Positions 62,926 through 64,000 of a DNA stretch of 64,000 nt are shown here, piece after piece. The position numbers and the translations under genes were made by a program. Under the pieces are notes generated by a model. It was given only the letters and a program-made list of their open reading frames with translations. It was not told the DNA's origin and did not search any database. Source of the DNA: Phaseolus vulgaris (Eukaryota; Streptophyta; Magnoliopsida; Fabales; Fabaceae). The stretch is taken from NCBI RefSeq assembly GCF_000499845.2, contig NC_023758.2:32456069-32520068 (forward strand). Reading direction: 5' to 3'. Numbering within the stretch: the stretch's first letter is position 1; each line of letters opens with the position of its first letter.

Positions 62926-64000
62926 ATGGCGGAAGAACGCATTGTTGCATCGTCTCAAGATGATCCGGCGAACAACTACCTCTACCTTCATCCTATCGAG
63001 AACCCCGCGGCGCCGCTCGTCTCGCTGGTGTTGGACACTTCCAATTACCATTCCTGGAGCCGCTCGATCTTGACGACACTAAACGTGAAAAACAAAGTGG
63101 AGTTCGTTCTTGGAACACATCCTTGCCCAGCGAAAGATCATCAAAATTTCCCAATTTGGAACAAATGCAATAATATGGTAGTCTCATGGTTAGTACACTC
63201 TGTCTCTTTACCTATTCAACAAAGCATTATTTGGATGGATAGTGCCCTGAACATCTAGAATGATTTGAAAACCAAATACTCTCAGGGTGACCTATCCAGA
63301 ATTTCTGATCTTCATTTAGAAGTAGCTTCTTTAAATCAGGGGGATTTATCTGTGACTGAGTATTTTACAAAATTAAGGATCATTTGGGACGAGCTGGACA
63401 ATTTTAGGCCTATCCCCATATGCACATGTTCTGTTAAATGTTCTTGTTTAGTTAAATCTATCATAAGTCAAAGAAAATGTGAAGATCATGCTATGCAATT
63501 TTTGAGAGGGTTAAATGACCAGTATAGTAATATTAGATCACATGTTCTACTCATGGAACCCATCCCACATATATCAAAGATTTTTTCTCTCGTTACCCAG
63601 GAAGAAAGACAATTAGCAAATCACATTTTTGTTAGCATCTCTAGTATTAATAGTGCTGATTCCACTAGGACTTCCTCATCTACTCTGTGCACTTTTTGTG
63701 GTAAGCATGGACATACTGAAAATATTTGTTTTAGAAAGGTTGGGTTCCCTGATCAAGACAATAGGAACTCAAAATCCAACACTAGAAAAGTTTGTACGTA
63801 CTGTAACAAAAATGGTCATACCGTGGATACCTGTTACAAGAAACATGGCTATCCACCTGGGTACAAATCCTATAACAACAATAAGACTAATCAGATTAAC
63901 AGTCTTATTACCATTGATGGTGTTTTCTCTAAGCCTTGTCCAAAAAAACAGGGAAAACGTGATTACCAACTCATTGCTAATCAAATACAAATTATCAATG
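62926..64000 (+). CDS. copia gag (start of gag-pol), one amber stop, incomplete at the right edge
   Basis: The ATG at 62926 (GCAATGGCGG) opens a frame reading YLYLHPIENPAAPLVSLVLD, SNYHSWSRS, and a stop TAG at 63256 where the family has Trp (IWNDLK). The same frame then continues open to the window end with LSVTEYFTKLRIIWDELDNF, AMQFLRGLNDQYSNIRSHVL and TQEERQLA. Two CCHC zinc knuckles follow (CTFCGKHGHTENIC and CTYCNKNGHTVDTC), then HGYPPGYK. Gag packages the element's RNA. The stop is explained by one G-to-A change, so this copy was active recently on an evolutionary scale or is mobilised in trans. Confidence 0.88.

Larger units (their letters stand above)
62551..64000 (+). mobile_element. 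5' part of a young Ty1/copia element, cut by the window edge
   Basis: 5' LTR, primer-binding site, leader and gag are present in the right order and nearly unbroken; pol lies beyond 64000. Gag has a single stop in about 1.07 kb. The LTR belongs to the same family as the dead copy at 15430-17172, which gives an internal age contrast. The 5' target duplication cannot be checked without the 3' end. Confidence 0.92.

Overview
This is a plant nuclear window, very probably from a legume (Fabaceae, Phaseolus/Vigna-like). The evidence is AT-rich intergenic DNA, spliced genes with GT-AG introns, an ERN/RAP2-11-like AP2/ERF gene, a broken chalcone-reductase-type aldo-keto reductase, and many fragmented Ty1/copia, Ty3/gypsy (Tat and Athila types) and LINE remnants. 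The species was not determined. All exon coordinates were worked out by eye from splice sites and reading frame.

Five genes look intact: (1) 5334-6407 (+), an intronless multi-pass membrane protein of unknown function; (2) 11993-13033 (-), an AP2/ERF transcription factor; (3) 24148-30238 (+), a small single-pass membrane protein in two exons whose second exon lies behind a 5.5-kb intron; (4) 38027-44474 (+), an eleven-exon ankyrin-protein kinase orthologous to VIK (VH1-interacting kinase); (5) 56799-58637 (-), a four-exon p24-delta (emp24/GOLD) cargo receptor.

Broken genes: an aldo-keto reductase (20000-22350, +) that has lost three of four catalytic residues; a PERK-type receptor-kinase ectodomain plus membrane segment (31795-33120, -) split by an insertion; a PRP43-type DEAH-box helicase (45206-50377, -) split by about 3.3 kb containing a Tat-type gypsy fragment; and an orphan exon at 23156-23393 (-).

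Mobile DNA: an old copia RT-RNase H fragment with 3' LTR (15430-17172); the 5' end of a much younger copia element of the same LTR family running off the right edge (62551-64000); a copia RNase H fossil inside the gene-3 intron (29110-29620); an Athila-like internal-deletion derivative with two LTRs (about 52790-55510); a LINE tail (3400-3850); and several solo-LTR-like stretches.

The most unusual part is the gene-3 intron. It carries about 1.8 kb of a CpG-rich 26-bp minisatellite with a second-order period near 598 bp, set in otherwise very AT-rich DNA. An ORF-based annotation would end this gene at the intron and miss its last 28 residues. No operon-like or clearly novel multi-gene system was found; neighbouring genes appear functionally unrelated.
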